The notes beneath the pieces are model-generated. The model did not search any database. It saw only the letters and a list, made by a program, of their open reading frames with translations, and had not been told where the DNA came from. From assembly GCA_963629425.1 (NCBI GenBank), contig CAVGIU010000002.1:1-64000 (forward strand): a stretch of DNA of 64,000 nucleotides, in the 5' to 3' direction. The position numbers were made by a program, and so were the translations under genes. Positions 31,615 to 40,218 of this stretch are shown here, piece after piece (positions within the stretch are counted from its first letter, which is position 1; each line of letters begins with the position of its first letter). This stretch comes from F23-B02 sp963629425. GTDB taxonomy: Bacteria > Bacillota > Clostridia > Oscillospirales > Oscillospiraceae.

Positions 31615-32496
31615 TCAGACGCCGGTCAGATCAAAGTCCGGTATCATGTCGTCTGTTGCTGAGCAGGGCTCCTGCCAGAAGCCGTTATATATGCCTCGCT
31701 GCGTCATATAGTCCACAAGTGCGTCGTTTACCTCCGCAGTGACGGTTTTCTGAAGCTCGGGGAAGCGCTCTGTGTTCGGCATTGGCGTATACTGCGCCAT
31801 GAGAGAAAACAGTATATCGTCACCGGGGAAATTATCGGCAACGAAATCTATCACCGCACGGCTGTTATCCTCGGCCCCGGGCAAAATGAGGTGGCGGATA
31901 AGAACGCCGGAGCGCAGCATATCCTCCCCGTCGAGCTCAAACGGCCCGACCTGCCGGAACATTTCGAATATCGCCGCCCGCGCGACGTCGGGGTAATCGG
32001 GCGCTGCCGAGTAGCGAGAAGCCAAATCCGAGTCTGCATATTTAAAGTCCGGCATGTATATCTGAACGAGACCTTCGAGCTTTTTAAGGCTCTCAACGCT
32101 TTCATAGCCCGAGCTGTTCCACGCGACGGGGATATCGAGCTTTGCCCTTTCAAGCGCCTTTACTATCGCATCGGTGTAGTGCGTCGGCGTTACGAGGTTT
32201 ATGTTGTGAACGCCCTTATCCCGAAGCTCAAGGAATATATCCGAAAGCCGCTCGACAGTGATCGTCTTGCCGAGCTTTGCGCGGCTTATCTCATGGTTCT
32301 GGCAGAACACGCATTTGAGATTGCAGCCGGAGAAAAACACCGTTCCGCTGCCGCGAGAACCGCTTATGCACGGCTCCTCGCCGTAGTGCGGCGCGGCGCG
32401 GGCGACGAGCGGCAGGGAGGGGCAGGCGCAGATTCCGCCGGGGGCATATTCGGTTCTTTCTGCGCCGCAGCGGCGCGGACATGCGTTGCAGATCAT
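31615..32496 (-). CDS. Radical SAM protein (pyruvate formate-lyase activase-like)
   Basis: Encodes 293 residues from ATG 32496; AGAGG lies 7 nt upstream, and the longer frame to 32550 lacks such a site. The SAM cluster motif is FSGCNLKCVFCQNHEIS (CxxxCxxC). An N-terminal CNACPRRCGAERTEYAPGGIC block adds more cysteines, as in the PflA-like subfamily that is often annotated as a putative pyruvate formate-lyase activating enzyme without a known partner. No PFL gene is nearby. It may be in one transcript with the FMN enzyme. Confidence 0.85.
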   Translation of the reverse strand: MICNACPRRCGAERTEYAPGGICACPSLPLVARAAPHYGEEPCISGSRGSGTVFFSGCNLKCVFCQNHEISRAKLGKTITVERLSDIFLELRDKGVHNINLVTPTHYTDAIVKALERAKLDIPVAWNSSGYESVESLKKLEGLVQIYMPDFKYADSDLASRYSAAPDYPDVARAAIFEMFRQVGPFELDGEDMLRSGVLIRHLILPGAEDNSRAVIDFVADNFPGDDILFSLMAQYTPMPNTERFPELQKTVTAEVNDALVDYMTQRGIYNGFWQEPCSATDDMIPDFDLTGV

Positions 32497-32688
32497 TTTT
32501 TGCCTCTGAACAGTAAATTGAGATGTGCACATTGTCGGTTTGACATGCATTTGCGGCGCTTGCCGGAGATGGAAGTTGTCAAAATTGCAACAAATCCAAA
32601 AAACTTAAAAAAAGTTCATCTTTTTCGGGGAAAATGTGCTAATATATACGTGTAAAACAGATATTTGATAACGAAACGGGATAAGATA

Positions 32689-33177
32689 ATGCTGAATATA
32701 GTTCTCCTTGAGCCGGAAATACCGCATAACACGGGAGCGATAGCGCGTACCTGCGCGGCGACCGGCGCAAGGCTTCACCTTATAAAGCCGCTCGGCTTTG
32801 ATATTTCCGATAAGGCAGTCAAGCGCTGCGGCCTTGATTACTGGCACCTTGTCGATATAAGCGTATACGAAAACCTTGATGAGTACCTCGAAAGAAATGG
32901 CGACGAAAACCTGTGGCTTGCAACGACCAAAGCGCCGCATGCGTACTTTGAGGCCGATTTTTCGACCGAAACGGTCAGCATCATGCTCGGCAAGGAAACG
33001 GCCGGGCTTCCCGAGGAGCTTCGCATGCGCTACCGAGACCACTGCATACGCATCCCGATGATAAGCGAGGCTCGAAGCCTCAATCTTTCAAACTCGGCCG
33101 CCATTTTGGCCTATGAAGCGCTCCGTCAGCAGGGCTTTCCGGGGCTTAAAGACATAGGATCCATGGTCGAATCATAA
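32689..33177 (+). CDS. trmL: tRNA (cytidine(34)-2'-O)-methyltransferase
   Basis: Encodes 162 residues from ATG 32689, the normal length of TrmL. It methylates the wobble base ribose of tRNA-Leu isoacceptors. SPOUT-family motifs are present: LLEPEIPHNTGAIARTCAAT at the N-terminus, then IMLGKETAGLPEE and IPMISEARSLNLSNSAAILAYEALRQQ, which form the trefoil knot that binds SAM. A longer frame from 32665 has only a TTG and is less likely. pgk starts 60 nt downstream after a short hairpin. Confidence 0.9.
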   Translation: MLNIVLLEPEIPHNTGAIARTCAATGARLHLIKPLGFDISDKAVKRCGLDYWHLVDISVYENLDEYLERNGDENLWLATTKAPHAYFEADFSTETVSIMLGKETAGLPEELRMRYRDHCIRIPMISEARSLNLSNSAAILAYEALRQQGFPGLKDIGSMVES

Positions 33178-33205
33178 CAGTTATCTATTAATTTTTCAAT
33201 ACCGT

Positions 33206-33221
33206 GTCGGAATTTTCCGAC
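33206..33221 (+). promoter_or_regulatory. Short hairpin before the pgk RBS
   Basis: GTCGGAA (33206-33212) pairs with TTCCGAC (33215-33221), ending 1 nt before GGAAAGGAG. No T-run, so it is not a good terminator; it may stabilise the 5' end or do nothing. Confidence 0.3.
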
Positions 33222-33237
33222 GGAAAGGAGCTTTATC

Positions 33238-34431
33238 ATGAATTATAACAAGAAAAGCGTGCTCGATGCGGATGTTAAAGGAAAGAAGGTACTTCTTCGC
33301 TGCGATTTTAACGTCCCCCAGAACAAGGAGACAGGCGAGATAACGAGCGATAAGCGCATCGTCGCCGCGCTGCCGACCATAAAATATCTGCTGGATAACG
33401 GCGCTGCCGTCATAGCCTGCTCCCACCTTGGCAAGCCCAAGGGCGAGTGGAAGGAAAAGCTCACGCTCGCGCCCGTTGCAAAGCGGCTTTCCGAGCTTCT
33501 CGGTATTGAGGTCATCTTCGCAAAGGACATCATCGGAGAGGACGCACAGGCAAAGGCCGCAGCGCTTAAGCCCGGTCAGTTGATGCTGCTTGAAAATCTC
33601 CGCTTTGATATCCGTGAGGAGAAAAACGGCGATGATTTTGCAAAGGCACTCAGCGATATGGCGCAGCTTTACGTCTCCGACGCGTTCGGCACGGTGCACC
33701 GCGCCCACGCCTCCACTGCTGGCGTTGCAAAGTATCTGCCCGCATATGCCGGCCTTCTCGTCGAGAAGGAGCTGTCTGTCATGGGTAAGGCACTGGATGA
33801 TCCCGCGCGCCCCTTTGTCGCTGTCCTCGGCGGCGCTAAGGTCTCCGACAAGATCGGCGTCATAAACAACCTGCTCGACAAGGCCGATACCGTTATCATC
33901 GGCGGCGGCATGGCCTATACTTTCATAAAGGCAATGGGTCACGGCATCGGCAACTCCCTGCTCGAGGCCGATAAGCTCGACTACGCGCAGGAGATGATAG
34001 AAAAGGCAAAGGAAAAGCAGGTTCAGCTTCTTTTGCCTGTCGATACCGCCATCGGCAATGAATTCAAGGCCGACTGCGAGAAAAAAATCGTTCCCGTCGA
34101 CGCTATCCCCGACGGATGGATGGGTCTCGATATAGGTCCCGAGACGGTGAAGCTCTTCTCGGATGCCATCAAAAACGCAAAGACCGTCGTCTGGAACGGC
34201 CCCATGGGCGTTTTCGAATTTGAAGCCTTCGCAGAGGGCACCAAGGCTGTCGCAAAGGCGCTGGCGGAGTCCGGCGCAGTTACCATCGTCGGCGGCGGTG
34301 ACAGTGCGGCTGCCGTTGAGCAGCTCGGCTTTGCCGATAAAATGACCCACATCTCCACCGGCGGCGGTGCCTCTCTCGAATTCCTCGAAGGCCGCGAGCT
34401 CCCCGGCGTTGCATGTCTGCTGGATAAATAA
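33238..34431 (+). CDS. pgk: Phosphoglycerate kinase
   Basis: Encodes 397 residues, the usual length. It makes ATP from 1,3-bisphosphoglycerate. LLRCDFNVPQNK, SHLGKPKGEW, AYVSDAFGTVHRAHAS-type (LYVSDAFGTVHRAHAS) and VVGGGDSAAAVEQLG with GGGASLEFLEGRELPG are PGK blocks. AAAGGAG lies 8 nt before the ATG. It is the first gene of pgk-tpiA-gpmI-eno; a gap gene was not found upstream. Confidence 0.97.
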   Translation: MNYNKKSVLDADVKGKKVLLRCDFNVPQNKETGEITSDKRIVAALPTIKYLLDNGAAVIACSHLGKPKGEWKEKLTLAPVAKRLSELLGIEVIFAKDIIGEDAQAKAAALKPGQLMLLENLRFDIREEKNGDDFAKALSDMAQLYVSDAFGTVHRAHASTAGVAKYLPAYAGLLVEKELSVMGKALDDPARPFVAVLGGAKVSDKIGVINNLLDKADTVIIGGGMAYTFIKAMGHGIGNSLLEADKLDYAQEMIEKAKEKQVQLLLPVDTAIGNEFKADCEKKIVPVDAIPDGWMGLDIGPETVKLFSDAIKNAKTVVWNGPMGVFEFEAFAEGTKAVAKALAESGAVTIVGGGDSAAAVEQLGFADKMTHISTGGGASLEFLEGRELPGVACLLDK

Positions 34432-34457
34432 AAAAACAATTACAGGAGGCAAGGATC

Positions 34458-35237
34458 ATGAATACAAAATACAGAAGAACGATAATAGCGGGCAACTGGA
34501 AAATGAACATGTGCGTTTCTGACGTTAAGCCCTTCATCGAGGAACTCAAGCCTCTCATGCCCAAAACAAAAAGCTGCGAGACGGTGCTGTGCGTTCCGGC
34601 GGTGAACATTCCCGCGATGATAAAGGCCGGAAAAGAGGCCAAGGTCATCACCGGTGCTCAGGACGTTTCAAAGTTCGATAAGGGCGCGTACACGGGCGAG
34701 ATCTCCGCGTCACAGCTCGCCGATGCCGGAGTCAAGTACTGCATCGTCGGCCACTCCGAGCGCCGCCAGTATCACGGCGAGGACGATCTTCTCGTAAACG
34801 CCAAGGTTCACGCTCTCCTTGAGAAGGGGATAATCCCGATCATCTGCGTGGGTGAGAGCCTTGAGCAGCGCGAGATGGGGCTGACTATGCCGCATATAAA
34901 TTATCAGGTGCGTGCGGCGCTGTGCGGTGTCGATGCCGCGACCCTGCGCCGCTGCGTTATCGCATATGAGCCCATTTGGGCTATCGGCACGGGCAAGACC
35001 GCGACCAGCGAGCAGGCCGAGGAGGTCTGCCGCGAGATCCGCGCGATAATCCGCGACATATACGGCGCACGTGCGGCGCGCAGCGTCAGCATTCTCTACG
35101 GCGGCAGCATGAATGCAAAGAACGCGGCAGAGCTTCTGGCTCAGCCGGACGTTGACGGCGGCCTCATCGGCGGTGCGTCGCTCAAGCCCGCGGACTTTGC
35201 GGCCATCATTGCCGCGACGGGGGCAGCCGATGAGTAA
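34458..35237 (+). CDS. tpiA: Triosephosphate isomerase
   Basis: Encodes 259 residues. It interconverts dihydroxyacetone phosphate and glyceraldehyde 3-phosphate. IIAGNWKMNM holds the N-terminal lysine, His99 lies in IVGHSERRQ, and the catalytic base Glu171 in YEPIWAIGTGKTA; ILYGGSMNAKNA and GGLIGGASL close the phosphate site. AGGAGG precedes the ATG by 11 nt, and the pgk stop is 26 nt upstream. Its last 8 nt overlap gpmI, so the two are translationally coupled. Confidence 0.97.
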   Translation: MNTKYRRTIIAGNWKMNMCVSDVKPFIEELKPLMPKTKSCETVLCVPAVNIPAMIKAGKEAKVITGAQDVSKFDKGAYTGEISASQLADAGVKYCIVGHSERRQYHGEDDLLVNAKVHALLEKGIIPIICVGESLEQREMGLTMPHINYQVRAALCGVDAATLRRCVIAYEPIWAIGTGKTATSEQAEEVCREIRAIIRDIYGARAARSVSILYGGSMNAKNAAELLAQPDVDGGLIGGASLKPADFAAIIAATGAADE

Positions 35238-36747
35238 GTGCGTTCTCGTTATCATGGACGGCTTCGGCATAGCGCCCGCAGGCAGCGGCAATGCCGTCAG
35301 CCACGCCCAAAAGCCGCAGCTCGACCGCATCTTTGCGGAAAACGCCAACACGCAGCTTCAGGCCTCCGGCCTTGATGTCGGCCTGCCCGAGGGGCAGATG
35401 GGCAACAGCGAGGTCGGACACACGAACATAGGCGCGGGCCGCGTCGTGTTTCAGGATCTGCCGCGCATAAACAATGCCATCGCAGACGGCAGCTTTTTTG
35501 AAAATGCGGCCTACGTCAAGGCAATGGACGACGCAAAGGCGGGCGGTAAGGCGCTGCACATCCTCGGCCTATTGTCCGACGGCGGCGTGCACAGCCACAT
35601 AAACCACATCTTTGCCATCCTCGACATGGCCCAAAAACGTGGCCTTGAAAATGTCTATGTCCACTGCTTCCTTGACGGGCGCGACGTTCCGCCGAGAAGT
35701 GCCGTGGAGTATGTAACGAAGCTTCGCGATAAGTGTGCCTCACTCGGAAACGCGAAAATAGCGACGATACAGGGACGCTTTTACGGCATGGATCGCGATA
35801 AGCGTTGGGACAGAGTCGAAGCCGGATACAATGCCATTGTCTGCGGCGAGGGCGCTGTGGAGCCCGACCCGGTGAAGGCCGTCGAGGACAGCTACGAGGC
35901 TAACGTCTCCGATGAGTTCGTAAAGCCCGCCGTAGTGTGCCCCGAGGGTGTTATAAATGAGGGCGACAGCGTCATATTTATGAACTTCCGCCCCGACCGC
36001 GCGCGAGAGATGACCTGGGCGCTGACCCTGCCGGAATTTGACGGCTTTGAGCGCAAAAAGACCGTGTTCCCACTGAGCTTTGTCTGCACCGCGCAGTACG
36101 ATGAGGCGCTCACGCTGCCGATCGCCTATCCGCCCGAGAAGCTCGAGGGTACCATCGGCGAGATTGTCTCGGCAAAGGGCTTTAAGCAGTTTCGCGTTGC
36201 GGAAACTGAGAAGTACGCGCACGTCACTTTCTTCTTTAACGGCGGCGTTGAAAAGCCATGTGAGGGCGAGGAGAGATGCCTTGTCCCGTCGCCGAAGAAG
36301 TTCCCGACCTACGACCTCATCCCGGAGATGAGCGCCGTCGAGGTCGCCGACAGGTGCGTTGAGGCGATAAAGAGCGATAAGTACGAGATGATAGTCTGCA
36401 ACTTCGCAAACTGCGACATGGTCGGACACACAGGCGTTCTCGATGCGGCAATAAAGGCCGTCGAGACTGTCGATACCTGCATGGGCAGGGTGTACGACGC
36501 GGCAAAGAGTATGCCCGATACCGTCCTGTGCATAACCGCCGACCACGGCAATGCAGACTGCATGATAAACCCCGACGGAAAAATCAATACTCAGCATACT
36601 ACCAATCCCGTTCCTTTTGTGGTATGCTGTGATGGTGTCAAGCTTCGCGAGGGCGGCCGCCTTTCGGATATCGCCCCGACGATGCTCGATATCATGAATA
36701 TCGAAAAACCGAATGTTATGAGCGGAAGCTCGCTGATAATCAAGTAA
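35230..36747 (+). CDS. gpmI: 2,3-bisphosphoglycerate-independent phosphoglycerate mutase
   Basis: Encodes 505 residues from ATG 35230, which overlaps the tpiA stop by 8 nt; a longer open frame upstream is only an extension into tpiA. It converts 3- to 2-phosphoglycerate with two Mn ions. VIMDGFG and GNSEVGHTNIGAGR (phosphoserine loop) open the protein; the metal ligands near the end are in NCDMVGHTG and CITADHGNADCM. Length fits the family (about 510). It is followed by eno after 17 nt. Confidence 0.97.
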   Translation: MSKCVLVIMDGFGIAPAGSGNAVSHAQKPQLDRIFAENANTQLQASGLDVGLPEGQMGNSEVGHTNIGAGRVVFQDLPRINNAIADGSFFENAAYVKAMDDAKAGGKALHILGLLSDGGVHSHINHIFAILDMAQKRGLENVYVHCFLDGRDVPPRSAVEYVTKLRDKCASLGNAKIATIQGRFYGMDRDKRWDRVEAGYNAIVCGEGAVEPDPVKAVEDSYEANVSDEFVKPAVVCPEGVINEGDSVIFMNFRPDRAREMTWALTLPEFDGFERKKTVFPLSFVCTAQYDEALTLPIAYPPEKLEGTIGEIVSAKGFKQFRVAETEKYAHVTFFFNGGVEKPCEGEERCLVPSPKKFPTYDLIPEMSAVEVADRCVEAIKSDKYEMIVCNFANCDMVGHTGVLDAAIKAVETVDTCMGRVYDAAKSMPDTVLCITADHGNADCMINPDGKINTQHTTNPVPFVVCCDGVKLREGGRLSDIAPTMLDIMNIEKPNVMSGSSLIIK

Positions 36748-36764
36748 AAAGGAGAGCACAAATC

Positions 36765-38054
36765 ATGAAGCAGTATTTTGAGATCGTTGACGTAATGGCA
36801 AGAGAAATCCTTGACTCCCGCGGCAATCCCACCGTCGAGGTCGAGGTAACCCTCGATGACGGCACCGTCGGCCGCGCGGCAGTTCCCTCCGGCGCATCGA
36901 CCGGCATGTACGAGGCATGCGAGCTGCGCGACGGCGACAAGAGCCGTTACGGCGGCAAGGGCGTCAGCAAGGCCGTTGAGAATGTTAACGGCGAGATCGC
37001 CGAGGCCATGGTCGGCCTGAACGTCCTCGATCAGCCCGGCATCGACAAGATGCTCATCGAGATAGACGGCACCCCCAACAAGTCCCGCCTCGGCGCAAAC
37101 GCCATCCTCGGCGTATCGCTGGCCTGCGCACGCGCGGCGGCCGAAGCCACCGGTCAGAGCCTTTATAACTACATCGGCGGCGTAAACGCCAAGACCCTGC
37201 CCGTTCCCATGATGAATGTTCTCAACGGCGGCGCACATGCGACCGGCTCGAACGTCGACATTCAGGAGTTCATGATCATGCCCGTCAGCGCGAAGAGCTG
37301 GAAGGAAGCGCTGCGCATGTGCGCAGAGGTGTTCCACGCCCTGAAGAAGGTCGTTCCCGCCTCCGGCGTCGGCGATGAGGGCGGCTATGCTCCGAACCTC
37401 GACTCCGACGAGGACGCGCTCAAGGCGCTCGTCGCCGCTATGGAAAAGGCCGGCTACAAGCCCGGCGAGGACTTCAAGATCGCCATCGACGGTGCAGTCT
37501 CCGACTGGTATAATGAAGACGATAAGTGCTACCATCTTCCCAAGCGCGGCACCGTCATGACCAGCGAGCAGATGGTCGATATGTGGGAAGGCTTTGTCGA
37601 TAAGTACCCCATCATCTCCATCGAGGACGGCATGGGCGAAAATGACTGGGAAGGCTGGCAGATGATGACCAAGCGCCTCGGCCACAAGATCCAGATCGTC
37701 GGCGACGACCTGTTCGTCACCAACACCGAGCGCATAAAGAAGGGCATCGCCCTGGGCGCCGCAAACGCAGTTCTCATCAAGGTAAACCAGATCGGCACCC
37801 TGACCGAGACCCTCGACGCTATCCAGATGGCGCATCGTGCAGGCTGGACTGCGGTCGTCTCCCACCGCTCGGGCGAGACCGAGGACACCACCATTGCCGA
37901 TATCTCCGTCGCTGTCAATGCAGGCCAGATCAAGACCGGCGCACCCAGCCGCACCGACCGCGTCTGCAAGTATAACCAGCTGCTGCGCATCGAGGATGAG
38001 CTGTTCGACGTTGCGGCCTATCCCGGCATGGACGCGTTCTTCTCCATTAAGTGA
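36765..38054 (+). CDS. eno: Enolase
   Basis: Encodes 429 residues, the standard length. It dehydrates 2-phosphoglycerate to phosphoenolpyruvate. AREILDSRGNPTVEVEV, VPSGASTGMYEA, GVGDEGGYAPNL (general acid glutamate), the metal ligands Asp in AIDGAVSDWY, Glu in SIEDGM and Asp in VGDDL, the lysine of LIKVNQIGT and SHRSGETED are present. The block IAIDGAVSDW departs slightly from the common ALDCASSEF, but the metal aspartate is kept. AAAGGAG precedes the ATG. It ends the glycolysis operon. Confidence 0.98.
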   Translation: MKQYFEIVDVMAREILDSRGNPTVEVEVTLDDGTVGRAAVPSGASTGMYEACELRDGDKSRYGGKGVSKAVENVNGEIAEAMVGLNVLDQPGIDKMLIEIDGTPNKSRLGANAILGVSLACARAAAEATGQSLYNYIGGVNAKTLPVPMMNVLNGGAHATGSNVDIQEFMIMPVSAKSWKEALRMCAEVFHALKKVVPASGVGDEGGYAPNLDSDEDALKALVAAMEKAGYKPGEDFKIAIDGAVSDWYNEDDKCYHLPKRGTVMTSEQMVDMWEGFVDKYPIISIEDGMGENDWEGWQMMTKRLGHKIQIVGDDLFVTNTERIKKGIALGAANAVLIKVNQIGTLTETLDAIQMAHRAGWTAVVSHRSGETEDTTIADISVAVNAGQIKTGAPSRTDRVCKYNQLLRIEDELFDVAAYPGMDAFFSIK

Positions 38055-38067
38055 TCAAAATATCACG

Positions 38068-38103
38068 GTGCCCGGAAGCTATCAGGCTTCCGGGCACTTT
38101 TTT
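38068..38103 (+). terminator. Terminator of the glycolysis operon
   Basis: GTGCCCGGAAGC (38068-38079) pairs with GCTTCCGGGCAC (38086-38097), 6-nt loop, followed by six T. Confidence 0.92.
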
Positions 38104-38104
38104 G

Positions 38105-38133
38105 TTGCGCCGCGCTTTTTCACATGCTACAAT
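38105..38133 (+). promoter_or_regulatory. Possible SigA promoter of the nitrilase gene
   Basis: TTGCGC (38105-38110), 17 bp, TACAAT (38128-38133), directly after the terminator and 33 nt before the ATG. Confidence 0.45.
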
Positions 38134-38165
38134 ATTTATACAAACCACAAAGGAGAGCACGGATC

Positions 38166-39086
38166 ATGAAGGATATCGCAAAAAGCTGCAAGGTCGCGCT
38201 CGTGCAGGCAGAGCCATGCATGTTCGATAAGAAGGCCTCGCTTGAAAAAACGCTTAAATATATTGAAGAGGCTGCGCTTAAAAAACCCGATCTCATCGTC
38301 TTTCCGGAGCTTTTCATCCCAGGCTACCCCATCGGGATGAACTTCGGCTTCAGCATGGGAAAGCGCACCGAACCCGGAAGGGAGGACTGGAAGCGCTACT
38401 ATGACGCGTCGATCGTCGTAGGCGATGCGGATTTTAACGCACTTGCCGAGGCCGCCGTGCGCGTCGGAGCATATGTAAGCATCGGATTTTCCGAGCGCGA
38501 TGCAGTTAGCGGAACGCTTTATAACAGCAACGTCATCTTCGAGCCCGACGGCTCCTATAAAGTCCACCGCAAGCTCAAGCCAACGGGAGCCGAGCGCGTC
38601 GTCTGGGGCGATGCGAATAAGGACTATTTCCCCGTGACGGAAACGCCGTGGGGTCCGATCGGAAGCCTCATCTGCTGGGAAAGCTACATGCCGCTTGCGC
38701 GCGTTGCCCTGTATCAGAAGGGCATAACGATATATATTTCGCCCAATACCAACGACAATCCCGAGTGGCAGGCGACGATTCAGCACATCGCCATCGAGGG
38801 AAAATGCTATTTCATAAACTCCGATATGATAGTGCGGAAAAGCTCGTATCCCGCAGATCTCAACGAAAAGGAGGCCGTCGAGCGACAGCCGGATATGGTC
38901 TGCCGCGGCGGAAGCTGCATCATTGACCCCTACGGACACTATCTCACTCAGCCTGTCTGGGATGAGGAGACGATAATCTATGCCGAGCTCGACATGGAGC
39001 TTCCGGCAGCCTGCAAAATGGAGCACGACGCAGTCGGGCACTACGCGCGCCCCGATGTGCTGGAGCTGACAGTTCACGAGAAATAA
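38166..39086 (+). CDS. Nitrilase family hydrolase
   Basis: Encodes 306 residues from ATG 38166; AAAGGAG is 10 nt upstream. The catalytic triad of the carbon-nitrogen hydrolase superfamily is present: Glu48 in FPELFIPGYP, Lys136 in HRKLKPTGAE and Cys170 in LICWESYMPL. Spacing and the GxSIGF, HRKLKPT and CWE motifs place it in the true nitrilase branch (aliphatic or arylacetonitrile), rather than amidases. The substrate cannot be told. It is a single gene; the lipoprotein gene follows after 29 nt and could be co-transcribed. Confidence 0.88.
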   Translation: MKDIAKSCKVALVQAEPCMFDKKASLEKTLKYIEEAALKKPDLIVFPELFIPGYPIGMNFGFSMGKRTEPGREDWKRYYDASIVVGDADFNALAEAAVRVGAYVSIGFSERDAVSGTLYNSNVIFEPDGSYKVHRKLKPTGAERVVWGDANKDYFPVTETPWGPIGSLICWESYMPLARVALYQKGITIYISPNTNDNPEWQATIQHIAIEGKCYFINSDMIVRKSSYPADLNEKEAVERQPDMVCRGGSCIIDPYGHYLTQPVWDEETIIYAELDMELPAACKMEHDAVGHYARPDVLELTVHEK

Positions 39087-39115
39087 GCGCCCCCATCGAA
39101 AAGGAGGCAAAACGG

Positions 39116-39544
39116 ATGAAAAAATTCGCAGCGCTTATACTTGTCGCAGTATGTATTCTCTCTCTAGCCTCATGCTCGGCAAAGCGCGAAAAAGAGATAT
39201 GCATTTGGACGCATGATCTCAAAGCAGAGGACATCACAAGCGCCTTAGCGTGGAGCTGGGATGGCGAAGACGATGTCCAAAACTATCTCAGCCAAGATGA
39301 AACGGCCGAGCTTGTTTCCTTGCTCAATAAGCTGACGGACGACAGCTTTACCGAAAACAGCGAATGCGTAGGCGGTACTCCGGAATACGGCATCGTGCTC
39401 GAAATTGACGGAGAGTACTTTTGCATAAACCAGTCTATTGCGCCGCAGGGAGCCTTGGAGACGGAATACGGAGACAAGTTGTGGTGGATAGATAACGATG
39501 AGCTCACGGACTTCGTCAAAAGCGTGTGTAAGGTTGCAGATTAA
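39116..39544 (+). CDS. Small lipoprotein, unknown
   Basis: Encodes 142 residues. The leader ends in LASC, giving lipidated Cys20. The mature part has no familiar motif; it looks like a small alpha-beta domain (EDDVQNYLSQDETAELVSLL and VLEIDGEYFCINQSI). AAAAGGAGG precedes the ATG. It lies 29 nt after the nitrilase gene and its 3' end runs into a palindromic repeat that probably also works as its terminator. Confidence 0.6.
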   Translation: MKKFAALILVAVCILSLASCSAKREKEICIWTHDLKAEDITSALAWSWDGEDDVQNYLSQDETAELVSLLNKLTDDSFTENSECVGGTPEYGIVLEIDGEYFCINQSIAPQGALETEYGDKLWWIDNDELTDFVKSVCKVAD

Positions 39545-39545
39545 T

Positions 39546-39850
39546 AAAAAACTCCCCAAGGCCGGCTGAGACAAGAAAACATACGCCCGAGAAAACGGAG
39601 CATGCACGAATGTCGTCGTTGCGACGGCTTGGTATACACAAAGTATGCCTTCGCCGCCGCGCCTTGACCTCGCACATGCTCCGTCTTTTCGGGTGCTCGC
39701 AGTTTTGAAGCTGAGATTTTTTGCCCCTGTAAGGATGAGACCGCAGAGCATACTGACGTATTCTCAAGGTTTCAGACGCAGCAGGGGCGTAAAAGATCGC
39801 TTCAAAACCGTGTGTTTTCTTATCTCAGTCGGCCAAGGGCGTTTTTTATT
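39546..39850. repeat. Nested-palindrome repeat, copy 2 (full length, inverted)
   Basis: The outer ends 39546-39585 and about 39809-39850 are inverted repeats sharing GGCCG, CTGAGA and AAGAAAACA blocks with copy 1. The inside (about 39586-39808) matches the reverse complement of copy 1 at about nine positions in ten by eye. Arm 1 here lies at 39702-39808, arm 2 before it. It fills the gap between two convergent genes and just touches the end of spoVAE. Confidence 0.85.
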
Positions 39851-40208
39851 TCTTCTCCCTCGGCTTAAAGAGCAGGGCGATGATTATTCCGAAGAACACG
39901 GCGGCGCATATGCCCGCTGCCGCGGCGGTGAAGCCGCCCGTGAACGCGCCGAGAACGCCGCTTTCGGAAACGGCCTTTTCCACGCCCTTTGCAAGCGCCG
40001 AGCCGAAGCCCGTCAGCGGGACGGTCGCTCCCGCGCCCGCCCATTTTGCAAGTGGGGAGTACAGCCCAACGGCCTCAAGAATGAGCCCTGCCACGACGTA
40101 CACTGTCAATATCCGCGCGGGGGTGAGCTTTGTTTTGTCGATGAGCAGCTGACCAATGGCGCACAGAGCGCCGCCCACGGCGAAAACCTTGAGATATTCA
40201 ATAAGCAT
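39846..40208 (-). CDS. spoVAE: Stage V sporulation protein AE
   Basis: Encodes 120 residues from ATG 40208, placed 7 nt after GAGGTGA; a GTG at 40217 lies within that site. It has three to four membrane helices and the SpoVAE motif GAGATVPLTGFGSALAKGVEKAV. With SpoVAC and SpoVAD it moves dipicolinate through the inner spore membrane. It starts 10 nt after the spoVAD stop. Its 3' end touches the palindromic repeat at 39546-39850. Confidence 0.92.
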   Translation of the reverse strand: MLIEYLKVFAVGGALCAIGQLLIDKTKLTPARILTVYVVAGLILEAVGLYSPLAKWAGAGATVPLTGFGSALAKGVEKAVSESGVLGAFTGGFTAAAAGICAAVFFGIIIALLFKPREKK

Positions 40209-40218
40209 GCTTTTCACC

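Noticed and set aside
33206..33221. Regulatory hairpin before pgk as a riboswitch or CggR-type site
   Set aside because: It is only a 7-bp stem with no flanking conserved sequence; listed as a minor feature without a proposed function.
33196..34452. Long antisense frame opposite pgk
   Set aside because: Same reason: exact antisense of a highly conserved gene, no start site.
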